Positions 1 to 7,131 of a stretch of DNA of 19,079 nt are shown here, one piece after another. The number at the start of each line of letters is the position of its first letter. Within the stretch, counting starts at the first letter, position 1. The notes below the pieces were generated by a model. The model saw only the letters and a program-made list of their open reading frames with translations, was not told the DNA's origin and made no database searches. The DNA comes from Bacteroidales bacterium (GTDB lineage: Bacteria > Bacteroidota > Bacteroidia > Bacteroidales > F082), in NCBI GenBank assembly GCA_024762735.1, contig JANTGU010000010.1, forward strand, positions 1 to 19,079, given 5' to 3'. Position numbers and translations under genes: made by a program.

Positions 1-1823
1 CTGGAGCTTTTCAGGTTATTGGTTTTTCGTAACAATTTTGTATAGATGTTCCATTCGGTTTTACTGAACTTTGGTTTGACGTAAGTTTCCATATTCCCTG
101 TTTCGAGGACGATGGAAAGCAACGAGATGCGTGGTTCTCGAACCATCTTGTCTGCAAGAATAAAATCAAATTCCCCTGCGGCATGTTCACGGGTCATCCT
201 GCCATGATGATAAACAAACATCTCACCACCCCAAATATTGCCGTCATCGCCCAAGCCGGTGCCATCCCAAATTACACCCAATATTTTTTTCGGTGAATCC
301 AACAGGTTGTTCTCGCCCAACACCGAATAAAAATGGGCTTCGTGGTGTTGTACTTCAAAAAGTGATGCATGATACTTTTCTGCCATCTGTTGCCCAAACC
401 GGGTTGAAAAATAGTCGGGATGTTTATCAATAACCACGGCATCAATTTCAGGCGAAAAGAGTTTTTCAAAGTGATTGAAAGTCTGTTCGTAGTTGAGTTG
501 AGCATCGTAACTTTCGGTGTTGCCAAGGTACTGACTGATGTAGATGTTTTGCTCGTTTAAAAGCCCAAACACACTTTTAAGCATGGAGCCGGTTGCCAAT
601 ACTGTTTTGTCAGTAAGTTGCAATTTAGGATTGATATAAGTGGGCGCTTTGCCTCGTGATCGGCGAAGGGTAACTTTTTGATGATGACGCTTGCTAAACT
701 GCACCACACCATCATCCTGCGGAATAACAATATCTCGATTGTTTATTAAAATAACATCGGCTATTTTTGAAAGTTCCGAAACGGCCTTGTCATCCTGAAA
801 AATAATGGTTGAATCGGTGATGTTACCACTGGTAGCAACAATGGGTTTTTTAAATTCTTTTAATAACAACTCGTACAGAGGAGTATATGGCAGCATGATT
901 CCCAACCTGGTAAGACCATGACTGATTTCAAAAACAGCTTTCTGACTTAGCAGTTCCGTTTTTTCTTTGGTATTCAGGAGCACGATGGGGGCATGAATCG
1001 CTTTTAACTCATGTTCTTCAGCCCGGCTCACCAGCACATCTTTTTTAATGCTTTCTATGTCGGGATACATTAAGGCAAAAGGTTTGGCAGGGCGGTGCTT
1101 GCGATGACGAAGCATCCTTACCGTGTTGACATTGGCAGCATCGCAGGTTAGCAGGTAACCCCCGATGCCTTTGATAGCGATAATTTTACCTTGCTGCCAT
1201 TGTTGAACAATGTATCTGAGGTTGGTAAAGTTTTGCGTCAGTTTTTCCTGCTCGTAAAGCTGCATCTCCACGGCACAATCAGGGCAAGAGTTGGTTTGCG
1301 AAAAGTGCCTGCGCTCCATGGGGTTGTTATACTCTTCATCACAAACCCTGCACATCTTAAATTTGGCCATGGTAGTATTGGGACGGTCATAAGGTAATTT
1401 AGTAATGATGGAGTATCGGGGGCCACAGTTGGTGCACGTGATAAAAGGATAATGATAACGCCTGTCTTTTTGATGATGCAGCTCTTGTCGGCAATCATCG
1501 CACAGAGCCACGTCAGGTGTAAGCAACAGTTTTGGTTTTACGCTGCTTTTGCTTTCCACGATTTCGAAATCACGGTAGTGGGTAAATGCTGTTTCTTGGA
1601 TGGCTGAACGGGTAATAACGGCAAGGGGAGGTAAATTGTTTTTCAGTTCACAAAAAAAGCGATTGGCACCCTTTTCATCGGAATTGATGTGAATATGTAC
1701 CCCGTCGTGGGTATTGTTTACCAAGCCGTTTAATCCAAATTTTTTTGCACAGCGATAAACAAACGGCCGGAAACCCACGCCCTGCACGATGCCTTCAAAA
1801 TGTATATGGAATGTTCTGACCAA
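1..1823 (-). CDS. hypF: HypF, carbamoyltransferase for [NiFe]-hydrogenase maturation (3' end cut by window edge)
   Basis: HypF turns carbamoyl phosphate into the thiocarbamate on HypE that becomes the CN ligand of the [NiFe] centre. About 607 residues are readable, against roughly 750-770 for the family, so the C-terminal ~150 lie beyond the left edge. Domains in order: an acylphosphatase domain (GIVQGVGFRPFVYR, residues 11-24); two zinc fingers (C108/C111/C130/C133 and C158/C161/C180/C183); a YrdC-like domain (~205-390, with KGIGGYLLTCDA and KPFALM); and a Kae1-like domain from ~405 with HHEAH (493-497) and DGTGLGDDGNIWGGE. The start is taken as TTG at 1823-1821. The same frame upstream reads ATG-TAA-GGT-CAA-TTG, so a stop sits three codons before it. 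MVRTFHIHFEGIVQGVGF is a normal HypF N-terminus. It is divergent from hypA. Family identity is very secure; the start codon is less so. Confidence 0.95.
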   Translation of the reverse strand, partial: MVRTFHIHFEGIVQGVGFRPFVYRCAKKFGLNGLVNNTHDGVHIHINSDEKGANRFFCELKNNLPPLAVITRSAIQETAFTHYRDFEIVESKSSVKPKLLLTPDVALCDDCRQELHHQKDRRYHYPFITCTNCGPRYSIITKLPYDRPNTTMAKFKMCRVCDEEYNNPMERRHFSQTNSCPDCAVEMQLYEQEKLTQNFTNLRYIVQQWQQGKIIAIKGIGGYLLTCDAANVNTVRMLRHRKHRPAKPFALMYPDIESIKKDVLVSRAEEHELKAIHAPIVLLNTKEKTELLSQKAVFEISHGLTRLGIMLPYTPLYELLLKEFKKPIVATSGNITDSTIIFQDDKAVSELSKIADVILINNRDIVIPQDDGVVQFSKRHHQKVTLRRSRGKAPTYINPKLQLTDKTVLATGSMLKSVFGLLNEQNIYISQYLGNTESYDAQLNYEQTFNHFEKLFSPEIDAVVIDKHPDYFSTRFGQQMAEKYHASLFEVQHHEAHFYSVLGENNLLDSPKKILGVIWDGTGLGDDGNIWGGEMFVYHHGRMTREHAAGEFDFILADKMVREPRISLLSIVLETGNMETYVKPKFSKTEWNIYTKLLRKTNNLKSS

Positions 1824-1857
1824 TTGACCTTACATTTATTAACTGTTTATTAATTAA

Positions 1858-1865
1858 CAAAAATA
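1858..1865 (-). promoter_or_regulatory. Candidate -7 box of the hypF promoter
   Basis: On the minus strand this reads TATTTTTG, an exact match to the Bacteroidota sigma-ABfr -7 consensus TAnnTTTG. It lies about 35 nt before the TTG start, implying a short leader of roughly 25-30 nt. The -33 element is weak. The call is based on consensus and position only. Confidence 0.5.
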
Positions 1866-1898
1866 GTCAATTTTATCACCACACATAGAAAAATAGAT

Positions 1899-1906
1899 TA
1901 ATTTTG
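1899..1906 (+). promoter_or_regulatory. Candidate -7 box of the hypA promoter
   Basis: TAATTTTG matches the Bacteroidota -7 consensus TAnnTTTG and ends 19 nt before the hypA ATG, so the leader would be very short. It is back to back with the hypF promoter inside the 102-bp divergent gap. No clear TTG -33 element was found 19-21 bp upstream. Confidence 0.45.
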
Positions 1907-1925
1907 TACAAAGATTTTAGAAGTC

Positions 1926-2267
1926 ATGCATGAGCTTTCCATTGCAGTTGGCATTGTTGATTTAGCCGAAAAAGAGGCAAAAACAGCAGGTGCCGACAAA
2001 ATATTATCCATTGAATTGGAGATTGGCACCCTTTCGGGGGTTATGCTTGATGCTCTAGACTTTGCCTGGCCGGTGGCGACAGAAAACACCTTGCTTGAAA
2101 AGGCTGAGAGAACAATAATTCAGGTTCCTGCCAAAGCAAAGTGCAGCAGATGCGGGGCGCTCTTTGATTTGGAAAACCTCTATGACTCATGCCCTGCATG
2201 CAACGAATATCGGAAAGATATTATTCAGGGTAAGGAGTTGAGAATAAAATCGCTGGTGGTGGATTAA
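1926..2267 (+). CDS. hypA: HypA, nickel-insertion metallochaperone for [NiFe]-hydrogenase
   Basis: HypA delivers nickel to the large subunit of [NiFe]-hydrogenase, usually together with HypB. At 113 aa this is the normal family length. The N-terminus is the invariant MHE, whose Met and His2 bind nickel. The zinc site is C73/C76 and C89/C92 (CSRC...CPAC), spaced as in other HypA proteins. The start is fixed by MHEL. It is transcribed away from hypF, and hypC follows after 120 bp. The nearby genes include no hydrogenase, so the client enzyme must be elsewhere. The gap to hypC holds only an 18-codon reading frame (2311-2367) with no evidence of function. Confidence 0.96.
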   Translation: MHELSIAVGIVDLAEKEAKTAGADKILSIELEIGTLSGVMLDALDFAWPVATENTLLEKAERTIIQVPAKAKCSRCGALFDLENLYDSCPACNEYRKDIIQGKELRIKSLVVD

Positions 2268-2387
2268 TAAAAACCTGAGGAGTGAAACCTGAAATTAAAA
2301 TGAATACACTATGGCTAAACCCCGGGGGAGAAAAGATGAGCTTAAAGTTTTGAAAATTATTAAATAATATTAAATACCTTATATACC

Positions 2388-2660
2388 ATGTGTTTAGCAG
2401 TTCCGGGAAAAATAATCAGCATCGACAATCAAATAGATGATATATTCAGAATCGCCAGGGTGTCGTTTGACGGGGTGGTAAAAGAGGTTAACCTGGCCAT
2501 GTTACCGGAAGCCAAATTGGGCGACTATGTTTTGGTACATGTTGGAAGCGCCATCAGCATTGTGGATGAGGAAGAAGCTTTGTTTACCTTGGATATATTA
2601 AAAAAGCTGGATATGGAGGGGCTGAAAGAGGGTGAGCTATCGGAACCGGAAGCCGATTAA
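2388..2660 (+). CDS. hypC: HypC/HybG-family hydrogenase maturation chaperone
   Basis: HypC binds HypD and carries the Fe(CN)2CO unit to the hydrogenase large-subunit precursor. The 90-aa protein begins MCLAVPGKI, the diagnostic HypC start in which Cys2 is the essential iron ligand once Met is removed. The middle (RVSFDGVVKEVNLAMLPEAKLGDYVLVHVGSAISIVDEEEA, residues ~25-65, described here by its pattern) follows the OB-fold family pattern ending in GDYVLVHVGSAI. The C-terminal ~15 residues are acidic. In many genomes hypD and hypE follow; here an unrelated gene does. Confidence 0.96.
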   Translation: MCLAVPGKIISIDNQIDDIFRIARVSFDGVVKEVNLAMLPEAKLGDYVLVHVGSAISIVDEEEALFTLDILKKLDMEGLKEGELSEPEAD

Positions 2661-2689
2661 TTTATAATCGTTTTTAGTTAAATATAGAA

Positions 2690-2697
2690 TACCTTTG
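2690..2697 (+). promoter_or_regulatory. Candidate -7 box for the 2727 gene
   Basis: TACCTTTG fits TAnnTTTG and is followed by C, a very typical Bacteroidota -7 region. It lies 29 nt before the ATG of the 235-aa gene, suggesting that gene is transcribed independently of hypC. The -33 region is only T-rich. Confidence 0.45.
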
Positions 2698-2726
2698 CCT
2701 TCAACAATCCTTAAAAACTTAAGAAG

Positions 2727-3434
2727 ATGAATAATATTGAAGGTTATATTTGTTTTGCCGAGCGTTTAGATTTAGCATTGTCGCCATTTTCAACCAAAGA
2801 TAGCGTGTTGATTCTTGAGTCAGATCCCGAACCGGGTTATTTTTCAAAAAACGGCTTTCCCGAAAATCTGGCAAAGGCCAGCGATCATCACCTTTATATT
2901 CTTACTAAGCATCCTGTTACCTGTTTCCAGGACTGGGTCATTCAACATTCGTTTAAAGTGCGTGAGGAGTTGAATCTCAATCTGCATATTTCACCGGGTC
3001 AGTTAACCTTCATAAATAAATCACATAATTGTTTAAGAATAAGAACACGGGAAGTGGAGAGTATCAAACCGTTTTTAAAGGATTTGGAAAAGCTGGATAT
3101 TGAATTTGTGAAGCACTCTAAACATGTGCAACCGTACAATAGCGTGGTTCATTTTAAAAAGCATGCCGAGCTAACCCCATTGGAAGAAGGTGTATATGCT
3201 GATGTAAATGATAAAAATCGCCATTTTATTAAGGTGCCTAAGAGTCTTGACTTTGAAGACTTTGAAACGGTTGTTGAAAAGATAAAAAATAACTGTGGTT
3301 TCAACATGTTTAATGCCGCGTATGCCACCTTGCCACGTCGAAATGAAGTGATGAACTTTATTGCACTTTATTCAAAACATTGCGATGAAAAGAGACTCCC
3401 TGAATTTAAATACTATCTCGATAAACATATTTAG
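2727..3434 (+). CDS. Unrecognised soluble protein, 235 aa
   Basis: I do not recognise this family. The protein has no signal peptide, no membrane helix and no CxxC metal site, so it is probably cytoplasmic. It begins MNNIEGYICFAERLDLALSP. It is fairly rich in His, Lys and Phe and has a mixed alpha/beta look. Visible elements include VQPYNSVVHFKKHAEL near the middle and a basic C-terminus (EFKYYLDKHI). It has its own likely promoter 29 nt upstream. It sits between hypC and the octaheme operon, and position alone does not tie it to either. The long open frame, Bacteroidota-like codon use and promoter make it a real gene; the function is open. Confidence 0.8.
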   Translation: MNNIEGYICFAERLDLALSPFSTKDSVLILESDPEPGYFSKNGFPENLAKASDHHLYILTKHPVTCFQDWVIQHSFKVREELNLNLHISPGQLTFINKSHNCLRIRTREVESIKPFLKDLEKLDIEFVKHSKHVQPYNSVVHFKKHAELTPLEEGVYADVNDKNRHFIKVPKSLDFEDFETVVEKIKNNCGFNMFNAAYATLPRRNEVMNFIALYSKHCDEKRLPEFKYYLDKHI

Positions 3435-3549
3435 ACACTATTCTAAATAAAGTAACCACTTATTTTCAGTTTTATTTACTGCTGTTGCTGTTTGTAAATA
3501 ACAGTAAGGCAAATTATTATGCATGCACAATACTTTGTTGTATCAGATA

Positions 3550-3570
3550 TATTTATATATGGTATAAATA
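3550..3570 (+). promoter_or_regulatory. AT-rich dyad upstream of the octaheme promoter (possible operator)
   Basis: TATTTATA and TATAAATA are exact inverted arms of 8 bp separated by 5 bp (TATGG). The dyad ends 9 bp before the inferred -33 element of the octaheme promoter, where an activator could bind. The surroundings are very AT-rich, so a chance dyad is quite possible. Confidence 0.3.
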
Positions 3571-3574
3571 ATTG

Positions 3575-3611
3575 ATTCGTTAGGATTTAAACATGTACGA
3601 TTCTATTTTTG
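3575..3611 (+). promoter_or_regulatory. Promoter of the octaheme cytochrome / cytochrome b-PAS operon
   Basis: TATTTTTG at 3604-3611 matches TAnnTTTG, with GTTAG at 3579-3583 as the -33 region and a 21-nt gap. The -33 region is embedded in ATTCGTT (3575-3581). The same ATTCGTT then TATTTTTGTA arrangement recurs before the molybdopterin oxidoreductase gene (7132-7169) with spacing differing by one base. Transcription would start near 3617, about 20 nt before the ATG at 3638. Confidence 0.55.
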
Positions 3612-3637
3612 TAGCCGTCAACATAATACAAAATCCA

Positions 3638-5308
3638 ATGAAAAAAGTATTAGAAATAATTCTTATCATCATTATTCCATGGGTCATCATTCTATGGATA
3701 GTTTTTAATTACAATGGTGATAAAGACCGAGATTATTATCCATCTTCAGAAATTAGCCTGAAGCACGATTCCATACCGGTTGATCACTCCAAATTTGCCG
3801 TGTTGCAAAAAGATTTTAAATCCGGTCCTGAAGTAACCGAGGCTTGTTTGAGCTGCCATAACGGGCGCGGTAAAGAATTTATGAAAACCGAACACTGGAA
3901 ATGGCATAAAGTAGATTCGATTCCGGGAAGAGGAACTTTTGACCTTGGTAAAAAGAACCTGTTAAATAACTTCTGTATTGGGGTAAACTCCAACGAGAAA
4001 CTTTGTTCGATGTGCCATGCGGGGTATGGCTACGGTGACAAAAGTTTTGATTTTAACAATCAAAACAACATCGACTGTTTAATTTGCCACGACGGAACCA
4101 AGACCTATCACAAGTCTAACCCCTGTAAAGGACCAAACCTTCCTGGTTCAGGAGCTCCCGGGGTTGATGTTAATTTGAGCTACGTGGCTCAGCACGTCAA
4201 CCTTCCCAAACGTAACAACTGCGGAAGCTGTCACTTTACCGGGGGTGGTGGAAACAACGTTAAGCACGGCGATCTTGAAATGGGATTGATGAGTGCGCAC
4301 ACGGGTTTAAATGGCGAAGTTGATGTACACATGGGCGTTGGTAAAGACGGTAATAACATGCAGTGTACCGATTGTCACAAAACACACGAGCATCAAATCT
4401 CCGGACAGCTCTATTCTGTCTCCTCCTCAAACAGCAACCGCGCCACTTGTGAAGAGTGCCATACAGGTTCCCCGCACAAAAGCAAACTGCTTAATGACCA
4501 TTATAAAACCATTGCCTGCCAAACATGCCATATTACCGAGTATGCCAAACTTAACCCGACAAAAATTATTTGGGATTGGTCAACAGCAGCAAAAATGGAT
4601 AAAAACGGTAAACCGATATTTAAAAAAATGCTGCCCGATACAACCTATACCTTTGACGGAATAACCTACCACGATGTGGAAGTTGAGTATGATTCACGCC
4701 ATGGAACAGCTGTTTTGCAAAAGGATGTCAAACCCGAGTATATTTGGTTTAACGGTACAGCCAACCACATGTTAATTACTGATAAGATTCAGGATACAAC
4801 CAAACCGGTTATTCTTAATCCGCTGCTTGGTTCGTACGAAGATCATTACAATCCATCCGATTCCACCTGTCCCTCAAAAATATGGCCTGTAAAAGTCATG
4901 AGGGGCAAACAACCCTACGATCGTGGAAATATGACCCTGGTTCAGCCCAAACTTGCCGGGAAAATAAAAGGCAGCCATGCTCTGTGGGCCGATTACGATT
5001 GGGACTCATCTATCATGGCAGGGATGGAGTATCTTAACCTTCCTTACAGTGGCAAATACGGTTTTATCGAAACCCAAACACTCTGGCCATTAAATCATGA
5101 GGTTTCCGAATCAAAAGAAGCTTTGCAATGTGCCGATTGTCACAATGCCAACGACAGTCGCCTTAAAAACCTGACCGGATTTTATCTGCCGGGAAGAGAC
5201 AATAGCGCGCTCCTCGATAACGCAGGGTTATTATTCCTTATCCTGGTATTGCTCGGCGTTAGTATTCATGGATTCCTTAGAATTGTAGGATCAAAAAAAC
5301 AACATTAA
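3638..5308 (+). CDS. Membrane-anchored octaheme c-type cytochrome, tetrathionate-reductase-like (OTR) family
   Basis: This is a periplasmic multiheme reductase. The Shewanella OTR relative reduces tetrathionate, nitrite and hydroxylamine in vitro; the physiological substrate here is unknown. Eight CxxCH heme motifs are visible, at residues 70-74, 123-127, 147-151, 195-199, 243-247, 271-275, 294-298 and 498-502, with a ~200-residue gap before the last, a layout I associate with this family. An N-terminal helix (residues ~4-23, after MKK) and a C-terminal helix (~528-548) anchor it with the hemes outside. I chose the ATG at 3638 (556 aa) over one at 3593 because the likely -7 box (3604-3611) lies between them and because MKK plus a helix is a normal start. 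The cytochrome b gene follows after 18 bp, its likely quinol-side partner. The family call is strong; the substrate is inferred. Confidence 0.9.
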   Translation: MKKVLEIILIIIIPWVIILWIVFNYNGDKDRDYYPSSEISLKHDSIPVDHSKFAVLQKDFKSGPEVTEACLSCHNGRGKEFMKTEHWKWHKVDSIPGRGTFDLGKKNLLNNFCIGVNSNEKLCSMCHAGYGYGDKSFDFNNQNNIDCLICHDGTKTYHKSNPCKGPNLPGSGAPGVDVNLSYVAQHVNLPKRNNCGSCHFTGGGGNNVKHGDLEMGLMSAHTGLNGEVDVHMGVGKDGNNMQCTDCHKTHEHQISGQLYSVSSSNSNRATCEECHTGSPHKSKLLNDHYKTIACQTCHITEYAKLNPTKIIWDWSTAAKMDKNGKPIFKKMLPDTTYTFDGITYHDVEVEYDSRHGTAVLQKDVKPEYIWFNGTANHMLITDKIQDTTKPVILNPLLGSYEDHYNPSDSTCPSKIWPVKVMRGKQPYDRGNMTLVQPKLAGKIKGSHALWADYDWDSSIMAGMEYLNLPYSGKYGFIETQTLWPLNHEVSESKEALQCADCHNANDSRLKNLTGFYLPGRDNSALLDNAGLLFLILVLLGVSIHGFLRIVGSKKQH

Positions 5309-5326
5309 TTTTTAAAGTAAGGAAAA

Positions 5327-6859
5327 ATGAAAAAAGTATTAATATATAAAGGATACGAACGATTCTGGCACTGGACACAAGCACTGTTGATTCTACTGTT
5401 GGCCGTTACCGGTTTTGAAGTGCATGGAACCTATACCCTGATGGGATACGAAGAAGCAGTGTTATTTCACCGTAATCTGGCCTGGGCCTTTATCATTCTT
5501 ATTGTGTTTACACAATTTTGGAATATGACAACAGGCGAATGGAGACAATATGTTCCTTCAACCGAAATGCTTAAAGCGCAGGTTAAATACTATATTACCG
5601 GTATTTTTAACAATGCACCGCACCCAACCCGTAAAACAGTTTATAATAAATTTAACCCGTTGCAGCGTTTAACCTATTTGGGTCTTCGGATTTTAATTAT
5701 TCCGGTAGTGGTGCTGAGTGGATTGGTTTATATGTACTACGTTTCGTTGGTCGATCAAAGTGCAGTGGGAAGTCTTGCTCCGGTCGCTTATTGGCATACC
5801 ATTGGTGCCTTTTTGTTATTAGGTTTCGTTATAGGCCATGTTTATTTGACCACCACCGGTCACAAACCTTTGTCAGCCATTAAAGCCATGCTTACCGGAT
5901 GGGAAGAGATGTCGGACGAAGACGCTGAAATTGCCCTGGAAGAAAACCTGAAAGTAGCGCTCATTGCCAGTCGTAAAGGAATTAGCGGAAGAGGTTCCAT
6001 CGAAAAAGAAGGTATGTTTGAAAATGCTTTTGAGGATGTGGTTGAAAAACTGGGTATCGACACCGAGTCAACACGGCTGCGCGAAAAATTGTTGAGCTCC
6101 AACGTAGGCTATTTCAGGATTGGAAAAGATGGTAACTATCAGGAGGTAAACGATGTTTGGTTAAAACTCTACAAGTGCACCAACAAAAAAGAGGTCATTG
6201 GCTCTCATGTTACGCTGGATCGTACACCGGAAGGAAAAGAGCAAATTATGAATCTGGTCAACAAAATCCTGGCGGGAGATACCATTACCGGTGAACGGGT
6301 TGAACGGGTATGCAAGGATGGATCCATGGGTTACCATACGGTTTCGGCAACACCGGTAAAAGACAAAGATGGGAACATTGTTGGCTTGGAAGGTTTTATT
6401 ATCGATATTACACCACAGGTTGAAGCCGAAAAAGCGTTGGAAAAGAAACTGGAAGCCAATCACGATACCAACGTGTTTTACGAGCAAATTGCCAAATCAG
6501 AAAATGTTGGCTACTTCCGCATTGGAAAGGATGGATTTTATCAGGAGGTAAACGATACCTGGTTGAAACTGTATAAATATGATTCCAGAGACGATATTAT
6601 CGGAAAACACTATTCGCTGAGTCGCACCAAAGAGGATTTTGTTAAGCTGAAAGAATCGTTTGATAAAGTGCTGGCAGGTGAAACCATCCCGTTAGGTATT
6701 ACGCGACGCTATTGTAAAGATGGCAGTATCGGTTATCACTCCATTACCATGACACCTGTTGTTAAAGATGGTAAAGTAGTAGGTGTGGAGGGATACATCG
6801 TCGATAAAACAGATAAAAAGCTTGCAGAAGAAGAACTTAAAAAAGAGAAGCAGGTTTAG
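5327..6859 (+). CDS. Cytochrome b (Ni-hydrogenase cytb / b561 type) fused to two tandem PAS domains
   Basis: Residues 1-180 form a four-helix diheme cytochrome b: helices at about 16-35, 46-64, 118-140 and 155-178, with candidate heme ligands H15 (FWHW), H48 (FHRN), H157 (YWHT), H171 and H178. Such proteins move electrons between the quinone pool and periplasmic cytochromes, here presumably the octaheme protein encoded 18 bp upstream. After a charged linker (~190-255) come two PAS domains (~257-363 and ~391-496) that are close copies: both contain GYFRIGKDG, YQEVND.WLKLYK and CKDGS.GYH. A short coiled segment ends the protein at 510 aa. There is no kinase, GGDEF, phosphatase or DNA-binding domain. 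The PAS pair should lie in the cytoplasm. The fusion is unusual: it could gate electron flow or sense redox state for an unseen partner. A terminator follows. Confidence 0.88.
   Translation: MKKVLIYKGYERFWHWTQALLILLLAVTGFEVHGTYTLMGYEEAVLFHRNLAWAFIILIVFTQFWNMTTGEWRQYVPSTEMLKAQVKYYITGIFNNAPHPTRKTVYNKFNPLQRLTYLGLRILIIPVVVLSGLVYMYYVSLVDQSAVGSLAPVAYWHTIGAFLLLGFVIGHVYLTTTGHKPLSAIKAMLTGWEEMSDEDAEIALEENLKVALIASRKGISGRGSIEKEGMFENAFEDVVEKLGIDTESTRLREKLLSSNVGYFRIGKDGNYQEVNDVWLKLYKCTNKKEVIGSHVTLDRTPEGKEQIMNLVNKILAGDTITGERVERVCKDGSMGYHTVSATPVKDKDGNIVGLEGFIIDITPQVEAEKALEKKLEANHDTNVFYEQIAKSENVGYFRIGKDGFYQEVNDTWLKLYKYDSRDDIIGKHYSLSRTKEDFVKLKESFDKVLAGETIPLGITRRYCKDGSIGYHSITMTPVVKDGKVVGVEGYIVDKTDKKLAEEELKKEKQV
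6137..6154 (+). repeat. Internal duplication within the PAS-coding region, copy 1 core
   Basis: TATCAGGAGGTAAACGAT is identical, in the same reading frame, to 6539-6556. It encodes YQEVND in each PAS domain. The two PAS units (about 6095-6415 and 6497-6815) align along their length, so this is a tandem domain duplication, recent enough to keep an exact 18-nt match. Confidence 0.7.
6539..6556 (+). repeat. Internal duplication within the PAS-coding region, copy 2 core
   Basis: This is the second exact copy of the 18-nt core at 6137-6154. Flanking sequence is diverged, but the protein motifs GYFRIGKDG and CKDGS.GYH are kept. Confidence 0.7.
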
Positions 6860-6885
6860 TTAATAATTGGGTTTTTATAAGAAGG

Positions 6886-6915
6886 AAAGGGTTGCCAGTA
6901 CGGTAACCCTTTTTT
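6886..6915 (+). terminator. Intrinsic terminator of the octaheme / cytochrome b-PAS operon
   Basis: AAAGGGTTGCC pairs with GGTAACCCTTT (one G-U pair) around a 5-nt loop, giving an 11-bp stem that runs into six T residues. It lies 27 nt after the stop codon of the PAS-containing cytochrome b. It separates this operon from the molybdopterin oxidoreductase operon, so the two are independent units. Confidence 0.85.
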
Positions 6916-7026
6916 ATTTTCAAGCCGTTTTAAAAACGATTCTACTTGGAAAGGATGGCGTTATCAATTTGGCATTGAATTACTTTAATGTGAAAATAGG
7001 CTAATTTATTCTCTTTTCAAATAATG

Positions 7027-7044
7027 CATATAACATGTTATATG
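7027..7044. promoter_or_regulatory. Perfect 18-bp palindrome, candidate operator
   Basis: CATATAACATGTTATATG equals its own reverse complement over all 18 bases. It lies just upstream of a candidate promoter with its -7 box at 7074-7081, centred near -51 of that start. That position would suit an activator. The regulator is unknown. Confidence 0.5.
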
Positions 7045-7131
7045 TCAGTAAAGTTAATGATGCGCTGTTTTTCTATATTTGTTTGACGGTATTGAAAATC
7101 AATAAGTTAGTGATATTAACAAAACGGCCTT

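Noticed and set aside
2311..2367. 18-codon frame between hypA and hypC encoding a basic peptide starting MAKPRGRKDELK
   Set aside because: No ribosome binding site or promoter is evident, no hydrophobic or structured features are seen, and the length is easily reached by chance in a 120-bp gap.
3472..3501. Inverted repeat TTATTTAC ... GTAAATAA as a terminator for the 2727 gene
   Set aside because: The loop is 14 nt, the stem is almost all A-T, and no T run follows, so it is a poor intrinsic terminator.
3520..3527. TGCATGCA palindrome upstream of the octaheme operon
   Set aside because: It is only 8 bp, with no matching copy in the other operon's control region, so chance explains it.
4311..4664. 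117-residue open frame inside the octaheme cytochrome gene
   Set aside because: It is an out-of-frame overlap of a gene whose eight heme motifs fix the correct frame; it has no domain or promoter of its own.
7090..7104. FNR/CRP site reading of TATTGAAAATCAATA
   Set aside because: The half-sites are separated by 3 bp rather than the 4 bp of TTGAT-N4-ATCAA, so I report it only as a dyad and not as an FNR site.
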